Of a stretch of DNA of 64,000 nt, positions 7,218 through 15,591 are shown piece by piece. Source of the DNA: JAUSFM01 sp964343705 (lineage in GTDB: Archaea; Nanobdellota; Nanobdellia; Woesearchaeales; UBA12501); contig CAYFJX010000007.1 of assembly GCA_964343705.1 (NCBI GenBank), positions 1 through 64,000 of the forward strand. The letters are read 5' to 3'. Within the stretch, counting starts at the first letter, position 1, and each line of letters begins with the position of its first letter. Made by a program: the position numbers and the translations under genes. The notes under the pieces were generated by a model that was not told the DNA's origin, did not search any database, and worked only from the letters and a program-made list of their open reading frames with translations.

Positions 7218-10200
7218 ATGTTGGAAGAATCTGTGCAGAAAGTAGCCAAGGCTATGAAAAATACACTACGTAAAGCACCCCCTTGGGCAGCTTCAGCCCT
7301 GATACATGCAGGGACTCTTGCAATGATTCTGCAGTACATGCCAATCGGTACATCAGTGAGAGGTTCAGCACACGCAACAAGTAGGCCAGGAGTAATCAGT
7401 GGCCTGTCAGGGAATGGTATTTTTGAAGAATTCTATAAAGGCCAAGGTGAAGCAGCAGTTGATGACGCACTTGAAGCATTAGAAGATCAATTACCGATGG
7501 ATGAAGACTCCTTGTACGACTTTCTTACACCCGAAACAAAGCCTGAAAAAGAAACAGCTCCACCCTCTTTACCCCAAATTGAAGGGAACTTGTATGTAAA
7601 ACCACGAGCGCAACAAAAAGACTATATTGCAGCAACATTACAAAAAAAAGAAGCACCCATACAAAAACAAGTACAAAAAGAAAAAAGGCATAGCACAGCT
7701 CAAAAACCAGAATTTGCTTTTCCAACAACACTTCCTGAACTAAAAAAAGCGCAAGAAGAATTTTATGCAACACTGCTTGCTGACATGAATGATGATCCTG
7801 AAGGCCAAGTTGATCTTAACAGCATGTCATTTCTTGAATTCTTTACTAACAACTGGTATTACAATTATGCAATAGAACAACTTGAAAATGATGAACCAAT
7901 CTATGTCACACCTAATGATATCAAGAGAAGCTTTGCCAAAATAAACTCTATAGCCGAAAGGTATGTGCGACCAGACCATACAGTTATTCAAAAAGCAAAA
8001 CTTATGCACGCTGCCATTATGTCGCAAATGCGTGGTTATGAACTGAACAGTTGGGAGTTTGGTAAAGCAGCCCATTATGGGGTTCTGAATTGTAATTCTG
8101 GTACGCAATTGGGTGTAGCAGAATATGATGCGCTGGGCATTGATGTACAAGTGAATGTTACCTGGGATCATGTACAACCGGCTTTGCAAGTGGATGATGA
8201 CAACAAGTTGATTTTTGAATTTACCACACCAAAAGATCCTGTCCGTAAAAATTCTCCAGGGAAACTGTTTAAGCCAGAAGCGTATGTTGTTGGCGCACTT
8301 CTTGATCACAGCAATGCTTGGATCACTGACTTTCCTGATGAAGTACAAGACTGGTATGATTTCCCTTTTCCAAACTTAATTGTGATGCGTGAAACTTCTA
8401 CAGGGCTGCCTTTTGTAGGGGAAGAATCAGGCATAAAAAAACCAAAACCTGGATTCAAGCCGTTTACTACAGGATCTGACTTTTCTGACAAAGTAGAAAT
8501 TAAGAAAGAAGTTGAAAGAGATCTTACAGCACGTGATTCAGGTTTGGACTGGAGAGTGGCCTGGAAAGAATCAAGCTCGCCAGTCACACACAACCAACTT
8601 GAAGCACTACGAAAAAAGCACACAACATGGGATGAAGAACTTGCCAAGCATGTTCTTACAACATTACAAACCCTTAGTTATTTTGATTACAAAAAAATTG
8701 AAGAAACTGTTTCTAAAAATGTTAAGAGTAATCTAATTAAGATGGGTTGGGTAGTTAGAGCTAGTAATGGTCCTTCAGACTTTCTAAAACAAAAACCTTG
8801 GGAAGATGTTTATTCTGGTGACGGGTTTGAAGAAGCTGGATATCGACCTGAGCGAACAGTCCTCCCAAAAGAATTACTGCATGCACACCCAGAAAAAGAC
8901 CTTGTTGGGTTATTTGAAGATTTAGAAGTTCCAACACCTGAAGAAGGGCAGATATATATGGGTTTTTTCAGAGTTCCTGCTGTTGATTGGTGTGAGATTG
9001 GAGAAGGGATTCTTGATAACAGGATCCTTTTATATGGTCCAACACTACCTGATCAAGTAAAAGGAATTCATATGAGGCAGCAAGCCTTGAACAGAGTTCT
9101 TTCATTTACTCTTATGGGTTGTGATCTGAGAGGCGATGCAGCAGAACGAGTTACTGTTGTTGAACAACTTCTTGCAGGTGAAAAAGTACCTACTGGTATA
9201 ATTAATGAAACATTTCGTTGGTTTGGTTCATACGTTGGATTTGATGCTGACCCCCTGCTTGATTTTTATTACATGGTTCACTCACAAGGAACTGAAGGAG
9301 TATCACTTTTTGCACTTGAAGACCTGCTTTCTTTTAGTGGTGAACAGAACACTGTGGACAGAGTGATTGAATACTTGCAACGTCCTGATGTTGAACTTGA
9401 ACGAGAAGGATATGGTCGTCTTATGGTGTCACTTAATAATCGTCTGATAACGCACCGTGATTACTTTGCAACTCAGCTTGAAGAATTTCTTGGTGGGGAT
9501 GCACCTCAAGAAGCAAAAGTAGCAGCAGCTCAAGTCTTGCATAGTGTGGGGAAAAAAAGCAAGCGTGTTCCTGACACTCTTGAAGAGTATCTTCTTGAGC
9601 AAGAGGAATTAACAGTTGAAGATGTTCTTATGTTTGCAAAAACTGGGTTAGGCATGGGACGTGCACGAAGAGTTATGCGACGTGAATTCAAAAAAGCATT
9701 TGATTCACTTTCTCATGGTCAAGCAGCAGAGTTACAGGAAAAGTGGACTGAAGAAAACAGGAAACATCATACCAAGACAGGAGACCTTCCTCCAATGCCT
9801 GAAGAAATCTGGAAAACTCAAGCGAGGATTGATGAAACCTTTGCCATTTTGGCAGCGCTTGGAGATAGGTATGGATTTGAAAAATATAAAGAAGCATTTG
9901 ATGCAAAGTTTAAAAGAACTGGCAAAGATAAATATAAACTTCTCAATGAGCACAATCTTGCTGAAGATCTTATAAGACATCATGCTTTTATTGATGATAT
10001 TATCCAAACCTATCTTGACAGTAAAAATCAAAAAAAGTACTTAACTGGTGCTAAAAAAACAAGACCAGTACCTGCTCCCCATAGACTTGTAGGCTGGTTA
10101 CACAAAGCAGGTCATGGTGACAAAGCAATTGGGATGTTGAGAACAATACTTGATAATGATCAATTTGCTTATGGCTATGATCATCGGATTACTGCTGCAA

Positions 10201-11132
10201 TGACCTTGTTTACCTTGGGGGAACACGATGAAGCACGAGAAGCAATCTTGGGAATTCTTGAAGAAGGATGTTATCCTTTTGGTATCCAAGCAAAGCAACA
10301 TTATCAAAAGTCCAGGCCAGGAACAGGAACTAGTCCTTTTGAAAACGTTTCTTGGGAAGAATCAGTTGCACGTGTTGTAGTATCCCCTCAGAACAATGAT
10401 GGTCAGGACCATGTGTTGAACGATTTTGGTAATGATGAAGTTCGTCCAGCATTGGTTCCATTACATTTACTTGCACAAATGGGCCTTAAACAAGTTCATT
10501 ATGATAAACTACATCAGCTTGCAAGAGATGGAAAAATGTGTTTTCCAACAATGCATGATCCCACTCCTTCAAGAGTCACAGCTGTTTTAACTGATGAAGC
10601 AAGGGGAAAACTAGGGAGGGGGGAAGTAATGAGTGCCTTAAGACCGCTCTATAACATGCTTGTCAAAGAAGCTGGTCGTAAGGAGGTTTTAAAGCAAACA
10701 GCAGAATACCAAAAAGATCTTGTAGCGCTTGGCTTGTTACCTGATGCATTGTTTGAACATCATAATGATCATCTTGATAGTGCACAGAATGTTTACTTTG
10801 ATTCAAGTCATCCTCAGGTGCAGAATCAAATGAAAAGATTGATTGGGCCTTTAGGAATGGCTTGGCGAAATCCGTCTGCGACTATTAACCATTGTAATGA
10901 AGTGCATGCATATCTTATTTCACAAGAAAAGTTGACACCTTTTGACGTTGCAGTGCTTCGTGATTGTTCTCGTACTTTTTTGGCAACAGGGATTGAGCAT
11001 CCACTGTTTGATGACTATACAAACTTGCTTATTGCTAAAGGTCATGTGTTGGTTGATGATGTAGGTACAGTAACCTTTTATGACTCGCCACAATTTACAC
11101 GTGAGCAAGGTCCTCCTGTGCAGAAGGAGTAA
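7218..11132 (+). CDS. Large membrane-anchored protein with transglutaminase-like signature
   Basis: This is a 1,304-aa protein of unknown family. A hydrophobic stretch at residues ~18-42 probably anchors it in the membrane, with the rest on one side. Residues ~100-180 are Lys/Gln/Pro-rich and disordered-looking. At ~285-325 there is a possible papain/transglutaminase-type core: a Cys in VLNCNSGTQLGVAEYDALG, then a His in WDHVQPAL 26 residues later and an acidic strand. This is the pattern Cys-helix-(LGI)-His seen in two other proteins of the window. The C-terminal ~700 residues are helical and repetitive (HEAT/TPR-like by eye). It is monocistronic with a leaderless promoter. The catalytic assignment is an inference. 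Confidence 0.8.
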   Translation: MLEESVQKVAKAMKNTLRKAPPWAASALIHAGTLAMILQYMPIGTSVRGSAHATSRPGVISGLSGNGIFEEFYKGQGEAAVDDALEALEDQLPMDEDSLYDFLTPETKPEKETAPPSLPQIEGNLYVKPRAQQKDYIAATLQKKEAPIQKQVQKEKRHSTAQKPEFAFPTTLPELKKAQEEFYATLLADMNDDPEGQVDLNSMSFLEFFTNNWYYNYAIEQLENDEPIYVTPNDIKRSFAKINSIAERYVRPDHTVIQKAKLMHAAIMSQMRGYELNSWEFGKAAHYGVLNCNSGTQLGVAEYDALGIDVQVNVTWDHVQPALQVDDDNKLIFEFTTPKDPVRKNSPGKLFKPEAYVVGALLDHSNAWITDFPDEVQDWYDFPFPNLIVMRETSTGLPFVGEESGIKKPKPGFKPFTTGSDFSDKVEIKKEVERDLTARDSGLDWRVAWKESSSPVTHNQLEALRKKHTTWDEELAKHVLTTLQTLSYFDYKKIEETVSKNVKSNLIKMGWVVRASNGPSDFLKQKPWEDVYSGDGFEEAGYRPERTVLPKELLHAHPEKDLVGLFEDLEVPTPEEGQIYMGFFRVPAVDWCEIGEGILDNRILLYGPTLPDQVKGIHMRQQALNRVLSFTLMGCDLRGDAAERVTVVEQLLAGEKVPTGIINETFRWFGSYVGFDADPLLDFYYMVHSQGTEGVSLFALEDLLSFSGEQNTVDRVIEYLQRPDVELEREGYGRLMVSLNNRLITHRDYFATQLEEFLGGDAPQEAKVAAAQVLHSVGKKSKRVPDTLEEYLLEQEELTVEDVLMFAKTGLGMGRARRVMRREFKKAFDSLSHGQAAELQEKWTEENRKHHTKTGDLPPMPEEIWKTQARIDETFAILAALGDRYGFEKYKEAFDAKFKRTGKDKYKLLNEHNLAEDLIRHHAFIDDIIQTYLDSKNQKKYLTGAKKTRPVPAPHRLVGWLHKAGHGDKAIGMLRTILDNDQFAYGYDHRITAAMTLFTLGEHDEAREAILGILEEGCYPFGIQAKQHYQKSRPGTGTSPFENVSWEESVARVVVSPQNNDGQDHVLNDFGNDEVRPALVPLHLLAQMGLKQVHYDKLHQLARDGKMCFPTMHDPTPSRVTAVLTDEARGKLGRGEVMSALRPLYNMLVKEAGRKEVLKQTAEYQKDLVALGLLPDALFEHHNDHLDSAQNVYFDSSHPQVQNQMKRLIGPLGMAWRNPSATINHCNEVHAYLISQEKLTPFDVAVLRDCSRTFLATGIEHPLFDDYTNLLIAKGHVLVDDVGTVTFYDSPQFTREQGPPVQKE

Positions 11133-11159
11133 GCAGTAAGGCTAGTTGGAACCGCAATC

Positions 11160-11168
11160 TTTATATAT
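11160..11168 (+). promoter_or_regulatory. TATA box of the antitoxin-RelE operon
   Basis: TTTATATAT is centred 26 nt upstream of the ATG at 11190. This spacing selects 11190 rather than the upstream in-frame codon at 11172 as the start. Confidence 0.7.
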
Positions 11169-11189
11169 TAGTTGGTATCTATAGGTAGC

Positions 11190-11432
11190 ATGAATACGCA
11201 AATTAACGTTCGAATGCCTGAAAAACTTCTTTCCCATGCTAAGAATTATGCTGAGGAACATGGGTTTGGTACTGTACAAGAATTCATTAAGGAGGCAGTG
11301 CGGGAGAAAGTATTTGAAGAAGAATTAACTGGGAATGAAGTTGCTCTAGTAAAGAGATTATTAGAAGCAACTGAAAAAAATAATCTTTATGGCACTGAAG
11401 AAGAACTCTTTAAAAAATTAAAGAGAAAATAA
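11190..11432 (+). CDS. Ribbon-helix-helix antitoxin
   Basis: This 80-aa protein starts MNTQINVRMPEKLLSHAKNY, a textbook RHH strand followed by helix A; helix B is TVQEFIKEAVREKV. The C-terminal half (residues ~45-80) is charged and would wrap around the toxin. The start at 11190 is fixed by a TATA box 26 nt upstream (leaderless). It lies 2 nt before a RelE-type toxin gene, the standard antitoxin-first arrangement. Because the toxin is split by an insertion, the antitoxin may now be an orphan repressor of this promoter. Confidence 0.82.
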   Translation: MNTQINVRMPEKLLSHAKNYAEEHGFGTVQEFIKEAVREKVFEEELTGNEVALVKRLLEATEKNNLYGTEEELFKKLKRK

Positions 11433-11434
11433 GG

Positions 11435-11900
11435 ATGGTATTCACATTAAAACCTTCTAAGTTCTTTTTAGAGCAGATTGGTAAATTACCTGATAAAACT
11501 GCAAAAATTCTTTCAGAAAAACTGAAATTAATAAAACTAAATCCATTTCGTAATAAGAGAATTAAGGGGTTTAATTTATTTTTATAGAAAATGGATGCCC
11601 GCTAATACCCCTCACTTCAGTGTGGGGATAAAGCGGGTTAGCTAGCATCCATTTTCTATCCCGGAAATGTCTCTATACATTTACGAGGCCGGTACATACC
11701 CCAGCCTTTAGGCTGGGGATAGGCCGAGTCAAAAATAGAAAGAGACATTTCCGTTATTTAGAATTCGTTTTGAAGATGGAAGAAAAGAAAAAAGAGTTAT
11801 CTATCTTGTTGACAAGCCCTTTGTTAAGGTTCTTTGTATTATTGACAGAGGTAATGAATACAAAGATTTAAAAAAATACTTAAAAAAACTAGGATACTAA
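11435..11900 (+). pseudogene. RelE/ParE-type toxin gene split by an insertion
   Basis: The 5' part (11435-11581) encodes about 49 residues of a RelE-like toxin up to KGFNLF. After a 178-bp insertion the frame resumes at 11760 with RIRFEDGRKEKRVIYLVDK and ends GNEYKDLKKYLKKLGY at 11900. Joined, the product would be a normal-sized toxin (~95 aa) with the expected final strands and basic C-terminal helix. As it stands, translation stops at TAG 11585-11587 inside the insertion. The insertion length is not a multiple of three, so the gene is inactive unless the insert is removed from the RNA. The original stop overlapped the next gene's ATG (TAATG). Confidence 0.85.
11582..11759 (+). mobile_element. 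178-bp double-hairpin insertion in the toxin gene
   Basis: The inserted DNA has no coding capacity and consists of two complete stem-loops in tandem. Hairpin I has a perfect 15-bp outer stem (11584-11598 with 11645-11659), an inner CCCGC/GCGGG stem and an apical CCCC..GGGG palindrome (11608-11627). Hairpin II has a perfect 13-bp outer stem (11662-11674 with 11741-11753), an inner GGCC pair and an apical CCCCAGCC-TTTA-GGCTGGGG palindrome (11699-11718). TTATTT occurs at both junctions (11576-11581 and 11754-11759) and could be a target duplication. The apical palindromes resemble the ends of IS200/IS605 elements and their non-autonomous derivatives (PATE or REP-like); the matched outer stems do not. 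Confidence 0.6.
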
Positions 11901-12625
11901 TGACATCACACAGAGTTCAAAAGATCATTGCCAATGCAGGCTACTGCTCACGTAGAAAAGCAGAACAGTTAATAGAACAAGGAAAAGTAGCAGTGAATGG
12001 AAAAGTTATTACAATTGGTGACAAGGCAGATCCATCAAAAGACATTGTCTCAGTTGATGGTAAAAAAATCGTTGGTGGGAAAAAACGTTATATCATGTTG
12101 TACAAACCACGAAACATTCTAACAAGCCTCAAAGATCCAAGTGGTAAAAAAACAATCATTGATGTTCTGAAAGAAAATGCAAAAGAGAAAATACCTGAGC
12201 GAGTAGTGCCAGTTGGAAGACTTGACTATGATGCTGAAGGTCTTCTTCTTTTAACTAATGATGGGGACTTTGCAAATTATGTGATGCATCCACGCTATGA
12301 AAAAGTAAAAGTGTATCATGCTGAGCTTGACAAAAAAATAAGCAAGCAAGAATTGCAGAAGATAGGGAGATCAATCAAACTTCGGGATGGTCTTGTACGT
12401 ATTGACCAACTAAAACAACTTGCACCAAACAAAGTTGAAATTGGGGTGCATGAAGGCCGCAACAAAATGGTCAAGCGTATTTTTAGAAAACTTGGTTTTA
12501 TGGTGAAGCGATTAAAGCGTGTGCAGGTTGGAGCTGTGAAGATTGGCAAACTTAAGCCAGGTGAGTTGAGGGATTTGACAAAGCAAGAGATAGAAAAACT
12601 TATGCCTAACGTACAGCAACAATAG
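11900..12625 (+). CDS. RsuA/RluB-type S4-domain pseudouridine synthase
   Basis: This is a 241-aa protein with an N-terminal S4 RNA-binding domain (residues ~3-60, starting TSHRVQKIIANAGYCSRRKA). The catalytic domain has the family signature GRLDYDAEGLLLLTNDGD near residues 105-122, where the first Asp is the catalytic nucleophile, and the later HEGRNKMVKRIFRKLG motif. Enzymes of this family convert specific uridines of 16S or 23S rRNA to pseudouridine. The family is essentially bacterial; archaea normally use guide RNAs with Cbf5 or stand-alone enzymes. Transfer from bacteria is therefore likely. The ATG overlaps the stop of the split toxin gene by 1 nt. The specific rRNA site cannot be told from sequence. 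Confidence 0.9.
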   Translation: MTSHRVQKIIANAGYCSRRKAEQLIEQGKVAVNGKVITIGDKADPSKDIVSVDGKKIVGGKKRYIMLYKPRNILTSLKDPSGKKTIIDVLKENAKEKIPERVVPVGRLDYDAEGLLLLTNDGDFANYVMHPRYEKVKVYHAELDKKISKQELQKIGRSIKLRDGLVRIDQLKQLAPNKVEIGVHEGRNKMVKRIFRKLGFMVKRLKRVQVGAVKIGKLKPGELRDLTKQEIEKLMPNVQQQ

Positions 12626-13577
12626 TGTAGTCTTCATCAAAGAAAATAGTTTCTCGTTTTACATTAACCTTTTCTCCAGCAGAAACAACTAACACGTCAA
12701 CAGCATATCTATAGTTTCGAAAATTGTTAGAGGGGTAATGATGCGGACTATTTCCTGCAGTTGCAAGAACAGTTTCTCCAATTGTGTCAGTGTATTGACC
12801 ACTTACTGCAACAGTTTCATGAATATGTCCAAAAAATCCTGCATGTGCATTGTGCTGTTCAAAGAATTTCAGTATTGCACTGCTTCCTAAGTGCATAACC
12901 TCACCACGTCGCCTTGTTTGATCAAGATTTCCTCCATATGGTGGGCAGTGGAAAAGATACACTGTCTGTGAAGGGTCTGCAAGTGGTAAAATTTTTCTTT
13001 GTAAATGTGATTCAAGTGAATCGTTGCTGGGCATATCATTAAAATCAATGGGTGCCTCACCATTTCTAAGTATGTGGTATCCTTGTTTCAGTCTATCTTC
13101 TTGCTCTTTTTCTGTTTCTGTAGGGTCACTCATGTCTTGTTTTTCCCAATCTTTTTGTAAAAAGGGTGTTAGTGCAACCCATGGCATGCCAACAACATGC
13201 AATCCATTTGGTAGTTGGTAAGCAGAGTCATGTAACAAAGTAAAATCTCCTCTTGCACTTTCTTCTTGTAGGAAAGTTTCATTTATCTTAAAATCATCAT
13301 TACCCATTAATGCAACAACATCAAATCCTTCTAGGTTTGCAACAGAGAATAAGGGAAGCATTGTTTCTTCATAGAATCTAAGTTGTGATTCAGGGGTTCT
13401 TGTTGTATGTCCTGGTTTCCAACTTGCACCATCTCTGTCATTTCCTTCTTTTGGTGCAATATCACCACCGAAAAAGATCCCATCTAACCCAAGTTGTTTT
13501 GCTCGTTTGTATGCAGCTACAAACTGGCCTGTATTCCCATGCACATCAGCTGTGAAAATGAATCTATATGGTTGCAT
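12606..13577 (-). CDS. Calcineurin-like metallophosphoesterase
   Basis: This 323-aa protein shows the metal-binding motifs of the family in order: DVHG at residues 11-14, GGDI at 37-40, GNDD near 100, a later His (FHCPPYGG) and GHIHE near 255. These coordinate two metal ions and hydrolyse phosphomono- or diesters. The spacing between motifs is longer than in small YfcE-type enzymes. It lacks a signal peptide and so is cytosolic. It converges with the pseudouridine synthase gene and overlaps its 3' end by 20 bp. The substrate is unknown; a nucleotide or cyclic nucleotide is possible. Confidence 0.88.
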   Translation of the reverse strand: MQPYRFIFTADVHGNTGQFVAAYKRAKQLGLDGIFFGGDIAPKEGNDRDGASWKPGHTTRTPESQLRFYEETMLPLFSVANLEGFDVVALMGNDDFKINETFLQEESARGDFTLLHDSAYQLPNGLHVVGMPWVALTPFLQKDWEKQDMSDPTETEKEQEDRLKQGYHILRNGEAPIDFNDMPSNDSLESHLQRKILPLADPSQTVYLFHCPPYGGNLDQTRRRGEVMHLGSSAILKFFEQHNAHAGFFGHIHETVAVSGQYTDTIGETVLATAGNSPHHYPSNNFRNYRYAVDVLVVSAGEKVNVKRETIFFDEDYTIVAVR

Positions 13578-13618
13578 ACTGCTTGGAAATAACTACTCCT
13601 ATATATAATTATGTTTTC

Positions 13619-13738
13619 TTAAAAATAGCTTTTATTTATCATTAATATGAGTAAACCTAAGAAAATAAAGAAAGCAGCCCAAAACCAGCCCCAATCTATT
13701 TCTTTTATCCATATCCTAATTTTTTTGTTTACTGTCAT
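13619..13738 (-). CDS. 39-aa single-span membrane mini-protein, copy 2
   Basis: The frame encodes 39 residues: a basic amphipathic start (MTVNKKIRIWIKEIDWGWFW), a hydrophobic span and a short tail KSYF. It is a clear paralogue of the adjacent 39-aa gene: same length, the same WI(K/R)E-(I/T)DWGW core, and the same upstream GGGGTTTAT motif. The pair therefore arose by tandem duplication. A Trp-rich interface and one membrane span suggest a small regulatory or assembly peptide. It is too short for standard gene calling. The conserved duplicate is good evidence that it is translated. Confidence 0.7.
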   Translation of the reverse strand: MTVNKKIRIWIKEIDWGWFWAAFFIFLGLLILMINKSYF

Positions 13739-13777
13739 GTTGTATAAACCCCTTTGCTAGTCTGAGGTGGCACTTTT

Positions 13778-13897
13778 TCAAAAATATCCTTTATCTATCA
13801 TCAATATAAGCATTGCAAGAAAAAAAACAAAACCTATCCAATACCAACCCCAATCTGTTTCTCGAATCCATACTTTAATTCTTTTGTTTATTGTCAT
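13778..13897 (-). CDS. 39-aa single-span membrane mini-protein, copy 1
   Basis: The frame extends further upstream, but the ATG at 13897 is chosen. It aligns exactly with the start of the downstream paralogue, and AGAGGTTTAT upstream serves as ribosome site. The 39-residue product starts MTINKRIKVWIRETDWGWYW, has one hydrophobic span and ends in DKGYF. It overlaps the 3' end of the two-span protein gene (13875-14114) by 23 nt, so the three genes form one operon. The function is unknown. The near-identical layout of the two copies argues for selection on the protein. Confidence 0.7.
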   Translation of the reverse strand: MTINKRIKVWIRETDWGWYWIGFVFFLAMLILMIDKGYF

Positions 13898-14114
13898 TTT
13901 GCATAAACCTCTTTGTTTTTGCAATTGTTCCGAGTAGGCATATAACAATAGCTGTACTAATCCATGCTGATCCAGCAATGCCCAAAATCTTAAACCGCAC
14001 TTCTATGAAGTTGATTACTGCTATGAATAACCCTGCAAGGCCAGTGAAAGCTATGATCACAGTGGCCATTGCTGTTACATATTCTATTCTTTTACTATAA
14101 ATAATTTTTGGCAT
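13875..14114 (-). CDS. Two-span small membrane protein, function unknown
   Basis: This 79-aa protein has two hydrophobic helices (about residues 13-35 and 45-62) joined by a short basic linker (RFKIL), and charged Lys/Asn-rich termini. It is the first gene of a three-gene operon with the two 39-aa single-span proteins. Its 3' end overlaps copy 1, and the region just before each 39-aa start is similar, so the tandem duplication probably included the end of this gene. There are no recognisable motifs. Together the three may form a small membrane complex. Confidence 0.65.
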   Translation of the reverse strand: MPKIIYSKRIEYVTAMATVIIAFTGLAGLFIAVINFIEVRFKILGIAGSAWISTAIVICLLGTIAKTKRFMQNDNKQKN

Positions 14115-14308
14115 AGTTGTATACTCTTTTTTTTCTTTAATAAGTATTGCTCACAAAAAATCGGAAAATTTTCGGTGAATGCAGAAGCTTGATCAGAAAG
14201 CATGAAATCTTGTCGGTTTTTGCTGTTCTTTTCGAGAAATTTCCAGAAGCGCCGAAGCAGCAGACACGTGCGACATTTATATAACATATACCTAAATTAT
14301 ATAAACTG

Positions 14309-14317
14309 TTTTATACT
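14309..14317 (+). promoter_or_regulatory. TATA box of the YeaH-like gene
   Basis: TTTTATACT is centred 25 nt before the ATG at 14338 (leaderless). A second TTATATAAA at 14298-14306 is a possible alternative with a 10-nt leader. The rest of 14115-14297 holds no gene that I can support. Confidence 0.5.
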
Positions 14318-14337
14318 ACTTCTATTCAGGTTTTGCT

Positions 14338-15591
14338 ATGGTAAATAGAATTGTGCAGGATTTGAATCAGTTCAATCGTAAGCTTGGACGATTGAAAGAA
14401 GAAGGGTTGCGTGAGTATTTTAGCCAGGATGGTTTTCTACTTCCCCAATCAGATGGTTCTACAGTCAAAATTCCCATACGAACTCTTGAAATACCCCGTC
14501 TTCGACTTGGTGATAACAGTGGCGTTGGTCAAGGAGAAGGTGAAGTTGGTGATGTACTAAGTGAGGGTCAGGGCAGGCCAGGCCAGGAGGGTCAAGGTAA
14601 ACAATCTGGTCATGGTTATGGTGAACGTATTTATGCAGAATTATCACTTGAAGAAGCAGCTGATAGGCTTGGTGATGAACTGGAATTGCCCAACCTTTTG
14701 GAAACATTTACTGGGGCTATGGATGTCGAATCAACACGGCGTTATAGTGGCATTACTGATGTTGGTCCTGAATCATTACGGCATCTAAAAAGAACATATC
14801 AACAAGCTTTGAAGCGTGAGATTGGTTCAGGAACATGGTATCCTGGCAAACCAATTGTTCCTATCCCTCCTGACAAACGATTTCGCACAGCAAAAGAGGA
14901 TACAACGCCTGCAACAAATGCTTTGATAGTTTACTTGCTTGATCGTTCTGGTTCAATGGATGATGTTATAACTTTTCACCAAAATGTTGGGTGGTGGGCA
15001 ACTGCATGGCTTAAGAAACATTACAAAGGTGTTGTGCAACGCTATATCCAGTATGATTCTCGTGCTGAAGAAGTTCGAGCTGAGGACTTTTTTACAATCC
15101 AAGCAGGTGGCGGTACACGAATGAAAGCAGGACTTAATTTAGCAAAGCAAATAATTGAAGAAGAGTACCCTGTTAACCAATGGAACGTGTACCTTGTACA
15201 TTTTACTGATGGGGATTGTCATGGTATGGAATTTAGCAAAGAAGAGATGGATCATTACGCTGGGCTTGCAGATGAGTTTCCTGATTTAGGTATTTTCGCA
15301 GATATCTTTCAAGACACAAAAACTCCCAATCCTTTAACTACCTATCTTATACCTCGATGTAATGCTGTTTTTGTTTGTGAAGCAGGTGATTGGAGTTCAG
15401 GAGCAGGAACCTCAAGATATAAAGTTAGTGGGGTTAATCTTAGAGGGAGTTATGCTGGCATGCTTAACCGTTTTGAGCGTAAGTGGCCAGGTATACATAG
15501 TAAGCTTAGGTGGGTTTCATACAGAACAGATGATGTTTACTCAAAAAGTGGTGAGTTGTTACATGATACATTGCAAGAATGGTTTACTTAG
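14338..15591 (+). CDS. YeaH-like (DUF444) von Willebrand factor A protein
   Basis: This 417-aa protein resembles the YeaH/DUF444 family. It has a basic, repeat-poor N-terminus, a Gly/Gln-rich linker (residues ~62-100), then a VWA domain from ~190. The MIDAS metal site is visible: DRSGSMDD near 201 (DxSxS), GGGTRM near 259 (Thr) and FTDGD near 290 (Asp). In bacteria YeaH is encoded next to the PrkA/YeaG AAA+ kinase and a SpoVR protein and acts in stress and sporulation responses. Neither partner is adjacent here, although a different AAA+ operon lies at 27619-36165. The gene is leaderless and converges with the next gene, overlapping it by 8 bp. Confidence 0.82.
   Translation: MVNRIVQDLNQFNRKLGRLKEEGLREYFSQDGFLLPQSDGSTVKIPIRTLEIPRLRLGDNSGVGQGEGEVGDVLSEGQGRPGQEGQGKQSGHGYGERIYAELSLEEAADRLGDELELPNLLETFTGAMDVESTRRYSGITDVGPESLRHLKRTYQQALKREIGSGTWYPGKPIVPIPPDKRFRTAKEDTTPATNALIVYLLDRSGSMDDVITFHQNVGWWATAWLKKHYKGVVQRYIQYDSRAEEVRAEDFFTIQAGGGTRMKAGLNLAKQIIEEEYPVNQWNVYLVHFTDGDCHGMEFSKEEMDHYAGLADEFPDLGIFADIFQDTKTPNPLTTYLIPRCNAVFVCEAGDWSSGAGTSRYKVSGVNLRGSYAGMLNRFERKWPGIHSKLRWVSYRTDDVYSKSGELLHDTLQEWFT

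Noticed and set aside
11582..11759. Group I/II intron or archaeal bulge-helix-bulge intron in the toxin gene
   Set aside because: The insert has no intron core motifs or splice-site helix with two 3-nt bulges, and no maturase. A mobile element fits better, though splicing is not formally excluded.
14084..14287. 67-aa frame on the minus strand
   Set aside because: It overlaps the start of the two-span protein gene, lacks a ribosome site and promoter spacing, and has no protein-like pattern.
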